61,985 nucleotides of DNA from Sphingomonas jeddahensis (GCF_001981525.1 NZ_MPSB01000015.1:1-61985); one strand, 5' to 3'; shown: positions 8,005 through 18,020, counted from the first letter of the stretch. Notes: generated from the letters alone by a model not told the origin. Numbers and translations: made by a program.

Positions 8005-9594
8005 TTATGCGACGCCGGCGAGTTGCTTGGCCTTGGCGTAATCGGCCTTGCCATTCGGCGCGCGTAGCGACTCGCCCGTTGCCACGATCAGCTTGGGAAG
8101 TTTGTAGCCAGCGAGCTTGTGGCGAAGCACGTCGCGAGCGGCGCCCTCGTCGAAGCCATCGGACTGAACCACCGCAGCCACCGCCTGCCCCCATTTCGGA
8201 TCGGGCATGGCGAAAACGAGCGCATCGTCCACCTTCGGACAAAGCTTCAACGCCTCCTCGACTTCCTCAGGGAAGATCTTTTCGCCGGCGGAGTTAATGC
8301 AGGCCGAGCCGCGACCAAGGAGGATCAGCGTGCCGTCCTCCGCCACTTGCGCGAAATCGCCCGACACTGTGTAGCGGACGCCATCGATGACGCGAAAGGT
8401 GCGCGCGCTCTTCTCGGGATCCTTGTGATATTCCACCGGATTTGGCGGTGCGAGCACGACCTTTCCGGTGACGCCGGAACCGGGCACGACCGGCTGGTCG
8501 TCGTCATCGAGCACGCGGCAGCGCGGACCGACCATGAATTTGGCGGTTTCCACGGTGCCATCCTTGCTGGTTACCGAGGCGCCCATGCCAATGGCTTCGG
8601 ACGAGCTGAAGTTATCCTGGCATACCGCATCCGGCATGTGGCGGATCAGCCCGTCCTTTACACCTTGCGTCCACATCACGCCCGACGAACTGATGAGGCG
8701 CATCGAAGACACGTTCCAGCGGTTCGGCTCGGCATCCAGCGCTTCCAGGATGGGCCGCGCGAAGGCATCACCGACGACGATCAGGCGGTTCGCCTGCCAC
8801 TTGTCGATCGCATCGAGCGCCTCGACCGGGTTGAAGCTGCGGCTGGGCAGCGTGGCGACGAACCCGCCGGCCAGCAGCGCGCCGTAGGAAGACAGGAGGC
8901 CGGTGCCGTGCATCAGCGGCGGGCCGCAGACGGTGCGCGGATAATCAGGGTTGGCGGCGGCGAAGGCGGCAGCTTCCTCGACGCTCGACGGCACGGGCAG
9001 CCCTTGCGTGGCGGCCACGGCGAGGCCGATCGCGTTCAGCTCACTATGCGTCCACACCACGCCCTTGGGCATGCCGGTGGTGCCGCCGGTGTAGATAAAG
9101 AAACGGTCGTTCGGATCCCGCGCGATGCCGACGGGACTGCCCTCGCCCTGGACCAGATCGTCGAAGCGGACGGCAAAAGCAGGCGGTTCGTCGCTGCCGC
9201 CGATCTCGACAAAGGTGCGCACCAGCGGCGATCGATCGACCACTTCGGACACGCAGTCGCGCAGGCGGGCGTCATAGACCAGCACGGTCGCGTCGCTGTC
9301 GGCGAGGATGTACGCCAGTTCGTCGGCGACATAGCGATAGTTGACGTTGACGTGCGTGCCGCGCGCCTTCCAGCACGCCATGAGCGCAACGAGATAATCA
9401 GCGGAATTGTAAGCGTAGAACGCGAAGCGATCGCCCGGCTGGAGGCCACGTTCGATCAGCGCGCCGGCGAGATTGTTCGACTGACGGCGCAACGTCGCCC
9501 AATCAACGACCTGCTCACCATGGGCCAGCGCGATGCGATCGCCCGGGATCGCTGCCTCGACGGCCTCGATCATGTCGCCGAAGTTGAAGCTCAT
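8005..9594 (-). CDS. Acyl-CoA synthetase (AMP-forming)
   Basis: A 529-residue ANL-superfamily ligase. The P-loop-like motif FIYTGGTTGMPKGVVW is at about residue 168, further core motifs are VSGDFAQV and LGRGSACINSAGEKIFPEEV, and the C-terminal catalytic lysine is in APNGKADY. It activates a carboxylic acid to the acyl-AMP and then acyl-CoA. It is the third gene of a minus-strand run after thiolase and another ligase, separated from the latter by a repeat, and probably belongs to the same fatty/terpenoid acid catabolic set. Chain length or aromatic preference cannot be read. Confidence 0.85.
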   Translation of the reverse strand: MSFNFGDMIEAVEAAIPGDRIALAHGEQVVDWATLRRQSNNLAGALIERGLQPGDRFAFYAYNSADYLVALMACWKARGTHVNVNYRYVADELAYILADSDATVLVYDARLRDCVSEVVDRSPLVRTFVEIGGSDEPPAFAVRFDDLVQGEGSPVGIARDPNDRFFIYTGGTTGMPKGVVWTHSELNAIGLAVAATQGLPVPSSVEEAAAFAAANPDYPRTVCGPPLMHGTGLLSSYGALLAGGFVATLPSRSFNPVEALDAIDKWQANRLIVVGDAFARPILEALDAEPNRWNVSSMRLISSSGVMWTQGVKDGLIRHMPDAVCQDNFSSSEAIGMGASVTSKDGTVETAKFMVGPRCRVLDDDDQPVVPGSGVTGKVVLAPPNPVEYHKDPEKSARTFRVIDGVRYTVSGDFAQVAEDGTLILLGRGSACINSAGEKIFPEEVEEALKLCPKVDDALVFAMPDPKWGQAVAAVVQSDGFDEGAARDVLRHKLAGYKLPKLIVATGESLRAPNGKADYAKAKQLAGVA

Positions 9595-9618
9595 CCTTGC
9601 CTCCCCGTATCTCTATGG

Positions 9619-9715
9619 CGTCGTGCCGGGCTCGTCCCGGCATCCAGCGGACCGCACATCCTCACGCCGGTGAGTTCGCGGAACAGCGGACCCCGGCACA
9701 GGGCCGGGGTGACGA
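9619..9715. repeat. Dispersed intergenic inverted repeat
   Basis: GTCGTGCCGGGCTCGTCCCGGCATCC at the left and GACCCCGGCACAGGGCCGGGGTGACG at the right are imperfect inverse copies with internal hairpins. It lies between the two acyl-CoA ligase genes. Confidence 0.7.
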
Positions 9716-9722
9716 GCGCTTG

Positions 9723-11300
9723 CTACGCAGCCTGCTCGGCGGGCTTGGTCTTGCCCCAATATTCGTCGCGGAGCAGTCGCTTGTAGAGCTTGCCGGTATC
9801 GTGGCGCGGCAGTTCCTCGCGAAAATCCCAGCGGCGCGGCGATTTCACGTGGCTGAGGTTGGCGCGGGCATATTGCGACAGTTCCTCGGCCAGCGCCTCG
9901 CGGTCCGCGAGCGGATCGCGCGGCTGGATCACTGCCACGACTTCCTCGCCCATCTCCTCGTGCGGCGCGCCGATCACAGCAACATCGGCGACCTTGGGAT
10001 GCGTAACGAGCAGATTCTCGATCTCGGCCGGGTAGATGTTCACCCCGCCGGAAATGATCATGAAGCTCTTGCGATCGGTAAGGTAGAGGAAGCCTTCCTC
10101 GTCCATCCAGCCCACGTCGCCCAGCGTGGTCCAGCCCTTGGCGCTGGTACTCTCCTTGGTCTTCTCGGGATCATTGTGATAGCTGAACGGCGCCGCGCCG
10201 GTCGGGTTGAGATCGGTGACCGGGGCCTCGAAATAAATCGCGCCCTCGGTGCGCGGCGGGACTTCGTTGCCGTCTTCGTCACAAATGTGAGTGATGGTCG
10301 TCAGGTTGCGCCCGACCGAACCCTTGTGCGTCAGCCATTCTTCCGAGAGGATATTGTGGAAGCCGTTGCCTTCGGTGCCGGCGTAATATTCGCCGATGAT
10401 CGGCCCCCACCATTCGATCATCTGTTCCTTGACCGGGATCGGGCACGGCGCGGCGGCGTGCCATACTGCCTTCAGCGACGACATGTCGTAGCGCTTGCGC
10501 ACATCTTCGGGCAGCTTGAGCATGCGGATGAAGTGCGTCGGCACCCATTGCGCATGCGTGACCTTGTAGCGCTCGATCGCCTCCAGCGCTTTCTCGGCGT
10601 CGAACCGCTCCATCACCACGACCGTGCCACCGAGCTGCTGTACCGCCATCGACCAGCGCAGCGGCGCGGCGTGGTAAAGCGGCGCGGGCGACAGATAGAC
10701 CATGTCCGGCGTGAAACCGTACAGCCCCTGGCCGATCATCGTCAGCGGAGAGACATTCTCGCCATAGGGCTCCTCGGGCAACGCGAAGCGGACGCCCTTG
10801 GGCTTGCCGGTCGTGCCGGACGAGTAAAGCATGATCTGGCCCGGTGACGGATCGGCGATCGGCGTGTCGGGCTGCGTCCCTGCGGCCTCTTCCCAGCTAT
10901 CATAGCCGTCGATCGTGCCGTCCACCATGTAGCGCGCGAGATCGCCAATCAGCGGCAGCACCGCCTCGGCGCACCCAGCGCAGCCCTTGGAGGCGATGAA
11001 CACCCGGCAGTCGCCGTCGCGGATGATATATTCCGCCTCGCTGGCCATCAGCTTGGACGAGATGCAGGTGAGATACACCCCTGCCCGCTCCGCCGCCCAG
11101 ACCACCTCGAAATAGCGTGGCGAATTGTCCATCATCAGCGCCACCGCATCGCCGCGCTTCAGCCCCAGCGAGCGGAGCAGATGCGCGCCCCGGTTCGCGC
11201 GCTTGTCGAGTTCCGCAAAGGAGACCGCTTCGCCCGTGCCGGCCATGATAAAGGCCGGTTTGTCGGGCGTAGCGAGGGCGTGCTTGTACGGGTGGGTCAT
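9723..11300 (-). CDS. Acyl-CoA synthetase (AMP-forming)
   Basis: A 525-residue ANL ligase distinct from its neighbour. Motifs are IMLYSSGTTGKPKGVRF (adenylate loop, about residue 155), TEGNGFHN, LGDVGWMDEEGFLYLTDRK and the C-terminal lysine region RHDTGKLYKR. ATG at 11300 (MTHPYKHALA) is taken as start, since GGAGAGA stands just before the ATGATG pair and the family starts at this point; an upstream extension to 11348 looks non-coding. It follows the thiolase gene by about 60 bp on the same strand. Likely substrates are medium/long or branched acids. Confidence 0.85.
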   Translation of the reverse strand: MTHPYKHALATPDKPAFIMAGTGEAVSFAELDKRANRGAHLLRSLGLKRGDAVALMMDNSPRYFEVVWAAERAGVYLTCISSKLMASEAEYIIRDGDCRVFIASKGCAGCAEAVLPLIGDLARYMVDGTIDGYDSWEEAAGTQPDTPIADPSPGQIMLYSSGTTGKPKGVRFALPEEPYGENVSPLTMIGQGLYGFTPDMVYLSPAPLYHAAPLRWSMAVQQLGGTVVVMERFDAEKALEAIERYKVTHAQWVPTHFIRMLKLPEDVRKRYDMSSLKAVWHAAAPCPIPVKEQMIEWWGPIIGEYYAGTEGNGFHNILSEEWLTHKGSVGRNLTTITHICDEDGNEVPPRTEGAIYFEAPVTDLNPTGAAPFSYHNDPEKTKESTSAKGWTTLGDVGWMDEEGFLYLTDRKSFMIISGGVNIYPAEIENLLVTHPKVADVAVIGAPHEEMGEEVVAVIQPRDPLADREALAEELSQYARANLSHVKSPRRWDFREELPRHDTGKLYKRLLRDEYWGKTKPAEQAA

Positions 11301-11358
11301 CATTCTCTCCATCCGCGGCGGACGCTCCCGGCCCGCTCGCGGATCCATTCACATCAAG

Positions 11359-12618
11359 TCAGGCGGCGAGACGTTCGACGATGATCGCCGGCGCCATGCC
11401 ACCAGCGGCGCACATGGTAACCAGGCCGTAGCGCTTTTCCTGGCGCTCCAGCTCGTCGACGATGGTGCCGATCAGGATCGATCCGGTCGCGCCGATCGGG
11501 TGGCCGAGCGCGATCGAACCGCCGTTCACGTTCACCTTCTCGCGCGGCAGGTTGAGATCACGAATGAACTTCTCCGACACGACGGCGAACGCCTCGTTGA
11601 TCTCGAACAGGTCGATGTCGTCCACCGTCAGGCCAGCCTTCTCAAGCACCTTCTTCGCGGCGGGCACCGGCGCGTTGAGCATCAGCGTCGGATCATCACC
11701 GATGTTCGCCATGGCAACGATGCGCGCGCGCGGCTTCCAGCCCTGCTTCTCGGCATATTCCTTGGAGGCCAGCAGCACCGCAGCGGCACCATCGACCACG
11801 CCAGACGAGTTGCCGGCATGGTGGAAATGCTGGATGTCGAGATCCGGATACTTGCGGTTGATCTGCTTGCGGAAGGTATCGCCGTCCTTGTTGTACGGCA
11901 CGTCCGCCATCGCGGCGAACGAGGGCTTGAGCGAGGCAAGGCCTTCCGCCGTGGTCTGCGGGCGGGGAAATTCATCGCGGTCGAGCACGACGTTGCCATC
12001 GTCATCGATCACCGGCACCAGCGACTTGCTGAAACGACCCTCGGCGATTGCGACGGCGGCCTTCTGCTGGCTTTCAAGGCCGGCACGGTCGAGTTCCTCG
12101 CGAGTGAAGCCTTCCTTGCTGGCGATCGCGTCGCCGCAGATGCCCTGGTGCGACTGCGGATGGTTGATGTTGAGGCGCGCATTGCCCGAACCCATGCCAA
12201 GCGGCGGCTTGCCCGATTCCATGTCCTCGGCGCCCATCGCAGCCGTGAGGCTCATCATCTCGGTGCCGCCGGCAATGACGCAATCCTCCATGCCGCTCAT
12301 GATCTGCGCCGCGGCGAAGTTCACCGCGGTGATGCCGCCGCCGCAGAAGCGATCAAGCGTGGTGCCCGACGCCTTCACGTCATAGCCCGCGTCGAGTGCC
12401 GCCATGCGGCCCATGTCGCCGCCCTGCTTGCCGCGCTGAGTCGAGGTCGACCAGATGATGTCGTCCACCTCTTCGGTCTTGAGGTTGTTACGCTCCTTCA
12501 GCGCCTTCAGCACGGTGGCGGCGAGATGCTGCGGATGCATGTGCGCCAGCGCGCCCTTGCCCTGCTTGCCGATCCCGCGCGGCGTACGAACGGCGTCGAT
12601 GATGTAAGCGTCGGCCAT
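11359..12618 (-). CDS. Acetyl-CoA acetyltransferase / thiolase
   Basis: A 419-residue thiolase. The nucleophilic Cys lies in LDRFCGGGITAVN (about residue 90), the second active-site block is NVNGGSIALGHPIGATG with its His, and the C-terminal Cys is in TMCAAGGMAPA. It either cleaves 3-oxoacyl-CoA in beta-oxidation or condenses acetyl-CoA; the neighbouring ligases favour degradation. It is first of a minus-strand run (thiolase, ligase, ligase) and is divergent from the TetR gene, with an operator-like inverted repeat about 60 bp upstream of its start. Confidence 0.88.
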   Translation of the reverse strand: MADAYIIDAVRTPRGIGKQGKGALAHMHPQHLAATVLKALKERNNLKTEEVDDIIWSTSTQRGKQGGDMGRMAALDAGYDVKASGTTLDRFCGGGITAVNFAAAQIMSGMEDCVIAGGTEMMSLTAAMGAEDMESGKPPLGMGSGNARLNINHPQSHQGICGDAIASKEGFTREELDRAGLESQQKAAVAIAEGRFSKSLVPVIDDDGNVVLDRDEFPRPQTTAEGLASLKPSFAAMADVPYNKDGDTFRKQINRKYPDLDIQHFHHAGNSSGVVDGAAAVLLASKEYAEKQGWKPRARIVAMANIGDDPTLMLNAPVPAAKKVLEKAGLTVDDIDLFEINEAFAVVSEKFIRDLNLPREKVNVNGGSIALGHPIGATGSILIGTIVDELERQEKRYGLVTMCAAGGMAPAIIVERLAA

Positions 12619-12679
12619 TGTTTCAGAACCTCTCCAAGAATCCCACCCCGACCGGCCCTTTACCGGCGCGGATTTCCGG

Positions 12680-12695
12680 CATAACCTTCGTTATG
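12680..12695. promoter_or_regulatory. Operator-like inverted repeat CATAAC-N4-GTTATG
   Basis: Perfect 6-bp arms with a 4-bp spacer in the divergent region between the thiolase gene (minus) and the TetR gene (plus). Size and position fit a TetR-family operator governing both directions. It overlaps an ATG at 12693, which argues that translation of the regulator starts further downstream. Confidence 0.6.
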
Positions 12696-12704
12696 GTACA
12701 AGGG

Positions 12705-13286
12705 ATGTCAAGCGTGCAGGCAGCAGTTTCGGGACAAAGCGCAAGCCCGCGAAGCCCGGATCTGACACCGCGCGACTGGTTGGAGGCGGGGCAGTCGCTG
12801 CTTCGCCGCGGCGGCCTGCGCGCGCTGAAGCTGCGGCCGCTCGCCGAGGAGCTCAAGGTTTCGACCGGCAGCTTCTATCACCATTTTCGCGACTTTGACG
12901 ATTATCAGGGCAAGCTCGCCGGCTATTTCGCGGAGGATCAGATCAGCGATCTGATCGCCGCGCTGGAGCGCGCCTCGCCCGATCCGATCGGGCGCATCCG
13001 GCTGCTGGGGCAGACCGTGCGGCGGCGCGGTTCGTCACGGATCGCGGTCGCAATGCGGGCCTGGGCCGAAAGCGACCCGCGCGCGCGCGTCGCGGTGGAG
13101 CGGCACGACGAGCTGATGCTCGATTTCTTGGCGCGCAACCTGATGGAGATCGGCTTCTCGCGCGACGAGGCGGAGGTGCGGGCCTATGGCCTCATCACGC
13201 TGGGCTTGAGCAAGGTGCATGCGCCGCACCTTGATATGACGACGCTTTTCGAGACGCTGCTCGACATCATCGTGGCACGACCATGA
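12705..13286 (+). CDS. TetR-family transcriptional regulator
   Basis: About 193 residues. The N-terminal helix-turn-helix is clear: LRPLAEELKVSTGSFYHHFR (residues about 45-65), ending in the typical FYHHFRDFDDY recognition helix. The C-terminal ligand domain is unremarkable. Start is uncertain: ATG 12693 overlaps the operator-like repeat, ATG 12705 abuts AAGGG, and GTG 12714 has that AAGGG at a good 9-bp spacing; I give 12705. It likely represses the acyl-CoA block on the minus strand and perhaps the MDR oxidoreductase 10 bp downstream. Confidence 0.85.
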   Translation: MSSVQAAVSGQSASPRSPDLTPRDWLEAGQSLLRRGGLRALKLRPLAEELKVSTGSFYHHFRDFDDYQGKLAGYFAEDQISDLIAALERASPDPIGRIRLLGQTVRRRGSSRIAVAMRAWAESDPRARVAVERHDELMLDFLARNLMEIGFSRDEAEVRAYGLITLGLSKVHAPHLDMTTLFETLLDIIVARP

Positions 13287-13296
13287 GGGGATTGGC

Positions 13297-14256
13297 ATGA
13301 AGGCGCTGGTTGTCTCGGCGCTGTCGCCCGACTTGTCGGGCACGGCGCTGGTCGATGTGCCAGAACCGGTCGCAGCGGCGGGTAGGGTGCTGATCCGGGT
13401 GAAGGCGGCGGCGCTGAACTTCCCGGACCTGTTGATGACCAAGGGCGAGTATCAGTTGAAGCCGCCCCTGCCCTTTTCACCCGGCATGGAAATTGCCGGT
13501 GAGGTGATCGCCGGGGATGGCTTTGCCGCTGGCGAGGCGGTGGTCGCGGGGACCCGGCTGGGTGGATTTGCTGAAATCGTGTCAGTGGATGCGGGCGCCG
13601 TGCGCCGCATGCCGGCGCATCTGTCCTTCGGTAAGGCCGCGGGAGTCGGCGCCGCGTATCTGACTGCTTATGTGGCGCTGGTGCGGCTGGCGAAAGTCGA
13701 GGCCGGCGAGTGGGTGCTGGTGCATGGCGCCACTGGTGGTGTCGGCCTGGCCGCGGTGGACCTGGCTAAATCGCTCGGCGCCAAGGTGATCGCGACATCG
13801 CGGTCGGCGGACAAGCTGGCAGTGGTCGAGCGGGAGTATGGCGTGGATGCCGTGCTGCCTGCATCGGGATTTCGCGAGGCCGTAAAGGACCTTACCGGCG
13901 GCGGCGCAGACGTGATCTACGATCCGGTCGGCGGCGATGTGTTCGACGAATCGGTGCGCGCGATCGCTTTCGGCGGGCGGCTGTGCGTGGTGGGCTTCAC
14001 CTCCGGGCGGATCGCAGCGGTCTCTACCAACATGCCGTTGATTAAGGGTTTTTCGGTGATCGGGGTGCGGGCGGGCGAATATGGCCGGCAGTTCCCGGAC
14101 AAGGGCCGCGAGAACCAGGAGGCGATCTGGCGGCTGGCGGCGGAGGGCAAGATCCGGCCGCGGGTGCATGCGCAATATGCGCTTCAGGACTGGCGAGCGG
14201 CGTTTGAAGCGATGCAGCGCAGCGACATGGTGGGGAAGATTGTGCTGGTGCCGTGA
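13297..14256 (+). CDS. NADPH:quinone oxidoreductase-type MDR protein
   Basis: A 319-residue medium-chain dehydrogenase/reductase without zinc ligands. The N-terminal GroES-like domain carries the family segment KAAALNFPDLLMTKGEYQ, and the Rossmann fold has VHGATGGVGLAAVDLAKSLG. Such enzymes reduce quinones or act on enoyl-type substrates using NADPH. It starts 10 bp after the TetR gene and is probably cotranscribed with it; context suggests a role in breakdown of an unsaturated acid or terpenoid intermediate. Confidence 0.83.
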   Translation: MKALVVSALSPDLSGTALVDVPEPVAAAGRVLIRVKAAALNFPDLLMTKGEYQLKPPLPFSPGMEIAGEVIAGDGFAAGEAVVAGTRLGGFAEIVSVDAGAVRRMPAHLSFGKAAGVGAAYLTAYVALVRLAKVEAGEWVLVHGATGGVGLAAVDLAKSLGAKVIATSRSADKLAVVEREYGVDAVLPASGFREAVKDLTGGGADVIYDPVGGDVFDESVRAIAFGGRLCVVGFTSGRIAAVSTNMPLIKGFSVIGVRAGEYGRQFPDKGRENQEAIWRLAAEGKIRPRVHAQYALQDWRAAFEAMQRSDMVGKIVLVP

Positions 14257-14310
14257 GCGGTCGTCCTGCGCCGCATGGAATAGGTGCCACACAGGGGCAG
14301 CGCCCAGGGC

Positions 14311-14393
14311 GCGTGCTTCGACAGGCTCAGCACGAACGGAGCAAGAGGCACTGCCTTCCCGCCTTCGCCCCTGAGCTTGTCGAAGGGCGTGCC
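14311..14393. repeat. Dispersed inverted repeat (TTCGACAGGCTCAG type)
   Basis: CTTCGACAGGCTCAGCACGAACG at left and CTGAGCTTGTCGAAGGGCG at right form inverted arms. Same family as copies at 27872 and 42095. The 225-bp gap 14257-14481 holds nothing else that I can see. Confidence 0.75.
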
Positions 14394-14481
14394 AAAAGGC
14401 ACAACCTACGGGCACGTGTCGCGGCACGCCCGGCGCGGAAAGATCAACAGACACGGCGCAAAGCCGGTTGGGAGAGGAACG

Positions 14482-16098
14482 ATGGCTGGTTACGATTACG
14501 TCATCATCGGCGGCGGTTCGGCTGGTTGCACGCTCGCGGCGCGGCTGAGCGAGGATCCGGCGGTGAGCGTCTGTCTGCTCGAGGCGGGCGGCGCGAACAA
14601 GGAACTGATGGTTCGCATGCCCGCCGGCGTGGGCGGCCTCATCAAGGCCAAGGGCAAGCACAATTGGGGCTTCTGGACCCAGGCCGAGCCGCATCTCGAC
14701 AATCGCCGCCTGTGGTGGCCGCGCGGCAAGGGGCTAGGCGGGTCGTCCTCGATCAACGGCATGGTTTATACCCGCGGCCATCCGCAGGATTTCGACGAGT
14801 GGCGACAGCTCGGCCTCACCGGCTGGTCCTGGGATGATGTGCTCCCCTATTTCCGGCGGCTCGAACGCCATCACCGCGTCGATGATCTTCACGGCAGCGA
14901 CGGGCCGCTGGCGATTTCCGCCGGCGAGAGCGACAGCCCGTTCCATGATGCGCTTGTCGAGGCCGGCCGCCAGGCCGGCTACGCCGCGTGCGACAATTTC
15001 AACGGCGCGAACCAGGAAGGCTTCGGCCGCTATGACCTCACCATCTCGAACGGGCAGCGCTGGTCCACTGCCGCCGCCTATCTTCGGCCGGTGCAGCATC
15101 GCCGCAACCTGACCGTTATCACCGACGCGCGGACGAGCGGGATCGTTGTCGCTGGCGGACGCGCCGTGGCGGTGAACTATGTTCGCGGCAATCGCGTCGA
15201 GCGCGTGGAGGTGGACGGCGAGGCGATTCTGTGCGCGGGCGCGGTGCAAAGCCCGCATATCCTGCAGCTATCCGGCATCGGCAACGCCGCGCAGCTTCGC
15301 GACGTCGGCGTGCGGCCAGTGCATGATCTGCCGGGCGTCGGCGAGAACCTGCAGGACCACCTCGACATTATCATGAGCTGGTACAGCCAGGGGCTGTTGA
15401 CCGCGTTTTCGCAGACCAAAGGGCTTGGTCAGTTGCGCGTCGGCCTGAACTATCTGTTGCGCGGCAAGGGCTTGGGGCGGCAGCAATTCCTAGAGTCAGG
15501 GGCCTTCATCTGCTCGCGCGAGGGCCTGTCGCGGCCCGATGTGCAAATCCACGGCGTGCTCGCGATCATGAAGGATCACGGCAAGACTCGCGTGCCGGCC
15601 GACGGCTTCTCGCTTCACCTCTGCCAACTTCGCCCCGAAAGCCGCGGGCGGATCACGTTGGGATCGACAGATCCGACCGCCGATCCGCTGATCTATGCCA
15701 ATTATCTCGCCAGCGAAGTCGATCGGCGTGTGATGCGCGATTGCGTCCATATGGGCCGCGAGATCGCCTATCAGGCGGCGCTCGATCCGTATCGCGGCGC
15801 GGAATATGCGCCGGGGCGTGAGGTGCAGTCGGATGCGGAGATCGACGCCTGGGTGCGGGCGAATGCCGAGACGATCTACCACCCCGTCGGCACGTGCAAG
15901 ATGGGCAGCGATGGTGACGCCATGGCAGTGGTCGACGAGAGGCTGCGGGTGCGCGGGCTCGACGGGCTGCGCGTGGTGGATGCGTCGGTGATGCCGACGC
16001 TGGTAGGGTCGAACACCAACGCGCCGACGATCATGATCGCGGAAAAAGCCTCCGACATGATCCGCGGTGTGGAGGCGAAAACGGCGTTGGCGGCCTGA
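14482..16098 (+). CDS. GMC-family FAD oxidoreductase (choline/alcohol dehydrogenase-like)
   Basis: A 538-residue GMC oxidoreductase. FAD-binding [17 protein letters not shown] opens the protein, followed by the second signature [16 protein letters not shown] (about residue 85), [12 protein letters not shown], and the C-terminal catalytic HPVGTCKMG with [16 protein letters not shown]. These enzymes oxidise alcohols to aldehydes with a membrane or cytosolic electron acceptor. ATG 14482 follows GGAGAGGAAC. Standing next to the acyl-CoA ligases and thiolase, it may feed an alkanol- or terpenol-derived acid into that pathway. Confidence 0.87.
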   Translation: MAGYDYVIIGGGSAGCTLAARLSEDPAVSVCLLEAGGANKELMVRMPAGVGGLIKAKGKHNWGFWTQAEPHLDNRRLWWPRGKGLGGSSSINGMVYTRGHPQDFDEWRQLGLTGWSWDDVLPYFRRLERHHRVDDLHGSDGPLAISAGESDSPFHDALVEAGRQAGYAACDNFNGANQEGFGRYDLTISNGQRWSTAAAYLRPVQHRRNLTVITDARTSGIVVAGGRAVAVNYVRGNRVERVEVDGEAILCAGAVQSPHILQLSGIGNAAQLRDVGVRPVHDLPGVGENLQDHLDIIMSWYSQGLLTAFSQTKGLGQLRVGLNYLLRGKGLGRQQFLESGAFICSREGLSRPDVQIHGVLAIMKDHGKTRVPADGFSLHLCQLRPESRGRITLGSTDPTADPLIYANYLASEVDRRVMRDCVHMGREIAYQAALDPYRGAEYAPGREVQSDAEIDAWVRANAETIYHPVGTCKMGSDGDAMAVVDERLRVRGLDGLRVVDASVMPTLVGSNTNAPTIMIAEKASDMIRGVEAKTALAA

Positions 16099-16100
16099 TA

Positions 16101-16206
16101 CTCCCTCTCCCCACGAGGGAGAGGGCCGGGGTGAGGGCCTGTCCACGGGAGCGTCGGTCTCGGTGAGACACCACCCTCCCCCAGCCCCTCCCCCAAGCGG
16201 AGGGGA
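16101..16206. repeat. Dispersed palindromic element (CCCTC/GAGGG type)
   Basis: Two internal hairpins (CTCCCTCTCCCCACGAGGGA and CCCCTCCCCCAAGCGGAGGGG) flank a centre with GGGGTGAGGGCCTGTC. Same architecture as the element inside dnaE (26153-26258) and at 37418-37517. Confidence 0.75.
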
Positions 16207-16217
16207 GCAAGATGGGA

Positions 16218-17408
16218 CTAGCGGCTCAGTGCTGCCACGCCGGGAAGTTCGCGGCCTTCCATCCACTCCAGGAACGCGCCACCAGCAGTGGAGACAAAGG
16301 TAAAGTCTTCCGCCACGCCGGCGTGGTTGAGTGCTGCAACCGTATCGCCGCCGCCCGCAACCGAGACGAGGCTGCCGTCGACCGTCAGCGCCCCGGCGGT
16401 CTTCGCCAGTGCCACGGTGGCCGTGTCGAACGGCGGCGTCTCAAACGCCCCGAGCGGGCCGTTCCACACCAGAGTGCGGCAGTTCTTGAGCACGTCTCCC
16501 AGCGCCTCGACCGCGGCCGGTCCGACGTCGAGGATCATCTCGTCCGCGGCAACTTCGTGGACGTTGACGGTGCGCGTCGCCGGGTTCGGCTTGAACTCGG
16601 TGGCGACCACCACATCATAGGGCAGATGGACGGTGCAGTTTGCACGATCGGCGGCTTCGAGGATCTCCTCCGCCGTGCCGGTCAGGTCATGCTCGCACAG
16701 GCTCTTGCCGACATTCACGCCGCGTGCGGCGAGGAAAGTGTTGGCCATCCCCCCGCCGATAATGAGGTGATCGACCTTGCCGACGAGGTGCTTCAGCACA
16801 TCCAGCTTGGTCGAAACCTTGGCGCCGCCGACCACCGCCGCGACCGGATGCTCGGGCTCACCGAGCGCCTTCTGAAGCGCGTCGAGTTCTGCTTCCATCG
16901 CACGACCGGCGAAGGCGGGCAGCTTGCGCGCGAGGCCCTCCGTCGAAGCGTGCGCACGGTGCGCAGCGGAGAAAGCGTCGTTAACGTAAAAATCGCCAAG
17001 CGCAGCAAAACGATCGACCACGGCCGGGTCGTTCTTTTCCTCGCCGCCGAAGAAGCGCGTGTTCTCCAGCACCGCGATGTCGCCGGGCTGAAGCGTCGCG
17101 ACATTCGCCGCGTCGCCTTCCCAGTCGACGAAGCGCACCGGGCGGCCGAGCACCGCCTCATAAGGCTTCACGATCTGCGCCAGCGACATGTCCGGCGTCG
17201 GCACCCCCTTGGGCCGGCCGAAGTGCGCGAGAATCAGGACGATCGCGCCCTTGTCGGCGAGTTCACCTACCGTCGCGACCGTGGCGCGAAGGCGGGTGTC
17301 ATCCGTCACTGCCCCATCGGCGAAGGGGACGTTCAAATCCTCTCGGACGAGAACTCGTTTACCGTGGACGTCGCCCATGTCGTCGAGCGTTCGGAATGAC
17401 TTGGCCAT
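16218..17408 (-). CDS. pgk: Phosphoglycerate kinase
   Basis: A 396-residue enzyme of normal bacterial length that transfers phosphate from 1,3-bisphosphoglycerate to ADP. Signatures are [13 protein letters not shown] at the N-terminus, [32 protein letters not shown], the nucleotide loop GGGMANTFL and [12 protein letters not shown] near the end. ATG 17408 is preceded by GAGGAAAC. It lies downstream of gap and the MOSC gene on the same strand, a common gap-pgk pairing with an insertion. The 3' end of the MOSC frame overlaps its start by 76 bp. Confidence 0.97.
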   Translation of the reverse strand: MAKSFRTLDDMGDVHGKRVLVREDLNVPFADGAVTDDTRLRATVATVGELADKGAIVLILAHFGRPKGVPTPDMSLAQIVKPYEAVLGRPVRFVDWEGDAANVATLQPGDIAVLENTRFFGGEEKNDPAVVDRFAALGDFYVNDAFSAAHRAHASTEGLARKLPAFAGRAMEAELDALQKALGEPEHPVAAVVGGAKVSTKLDVLKHLVGKVDHLIIGGGMANTFLAARGVNVGKSLCEHDLTGTAEEILEAADRANCTVHLPYDVVVATEFKPNPATRTVNVHEVAADEMILDVGPAAVEALGDVLKNCRTLVWNGPLGAFETPPFDTATVALAKTAGALTVDGSLVSVAGGGDTVAALNHAGVAEDFTFVSTAGGAFLEWMEGRELPGVAALSR

Positions 17409-17875
17409 GTTTCCTCGATCCTGATCTCATCACCGGCGGCAATGCGGCCGCCCTGTATCACCTTTGCGCAGGCGCCGCCCCGCCAGTCGGGCGTGAGCGC
17501 AGCCTCCAGCCCCGGCGCGATCGCCTCCATGCGTGCGCAAGGATCATCCTCGCCGGTCACTTCGAGCACCACGTCGCGGCCGATCCGGATGCGCGCGCCG
17601 GGCACCTGCGGCAAGTCGATCCCATCGACCAGCAGGTTCGCGCGGCGTTCCTGCCACGGGATGTTGCGGCCGATCTCGGCCGTCGCCGCGTCCCAGTCTG
17701 CACGCTCGATGAGCGTCACTTGGCGCTTGTAGGGCTTGCCCCTCACGCCGCCGCGAAAATCGCCAACGACACCGCCTTCAAGCGTGACATCGGCAGCGTC
17801 CAGCACCTCCATCGGCGCCTTGGAGCGCGCATGGCGGGCGATGCCGAGGAGGATGCCGGTGGTCATGTCAGTCAC
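17333..17875 (-). CDS. MOSC-domain protein
   Basis: 180 residues with the MOSC fold pattern: [41 protein letters not shown], and the segment [14 protein letters not shown] containing the domain's conserved Cys. MOSC proteins carry sulfur or bind molybdenum cofactor; small stand-alone copies are of unknown role. The domain ends near DEIRIEETW, exactly where the pgk ribosome site and start lie; the last 25 or so residues (PSHSERSTT...) are read in a frame inside pgk. It is between gap and pgk on the same strand. Confidence 0.8.
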   Translation of the reverse strand: MTDMTTGILLGIARHARSKAPMEVLDAADVTLEGGVVGDFRGGVRGKPYKRQVTLIERADWDAATAEIGRNIPWQERRANLLVDGIDLPQVPGARIRIGRDVVLEVTGEDDPCARMEAIAPGLEAALTPDWRGGACAKVIQGGRIAAGDEIRIEETWPSHSERSTTWATSTVNEFSSERI

Positions 17876-17912
17876 CTGAGCGGAAAGCGTACCTACGTCG
17901 ATACACTCGCTT

Positions 17913-18020
17913 CGTCATCCCGGACTTGATCCGGGATCCATGGTGCCGCGAGCGCCGCGCTTGGTTGATCAAGCGCCAGCGCCCGCGGATGGTTGGATCC
18001 CGGGTCACGCCCGGGATGAC
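17913..18020. repeat. Dispersed inverted repeat (GTCATCCCGGACTTGATC type)
   Basis: GTCATCCCGGACTTGATCCG at left and GGATCCCGGGTCACGCCCGG...GATGAC at right are inverted copies around a variable centre, in the gap between the MOSC gene and gap. Confidence 0.8.
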
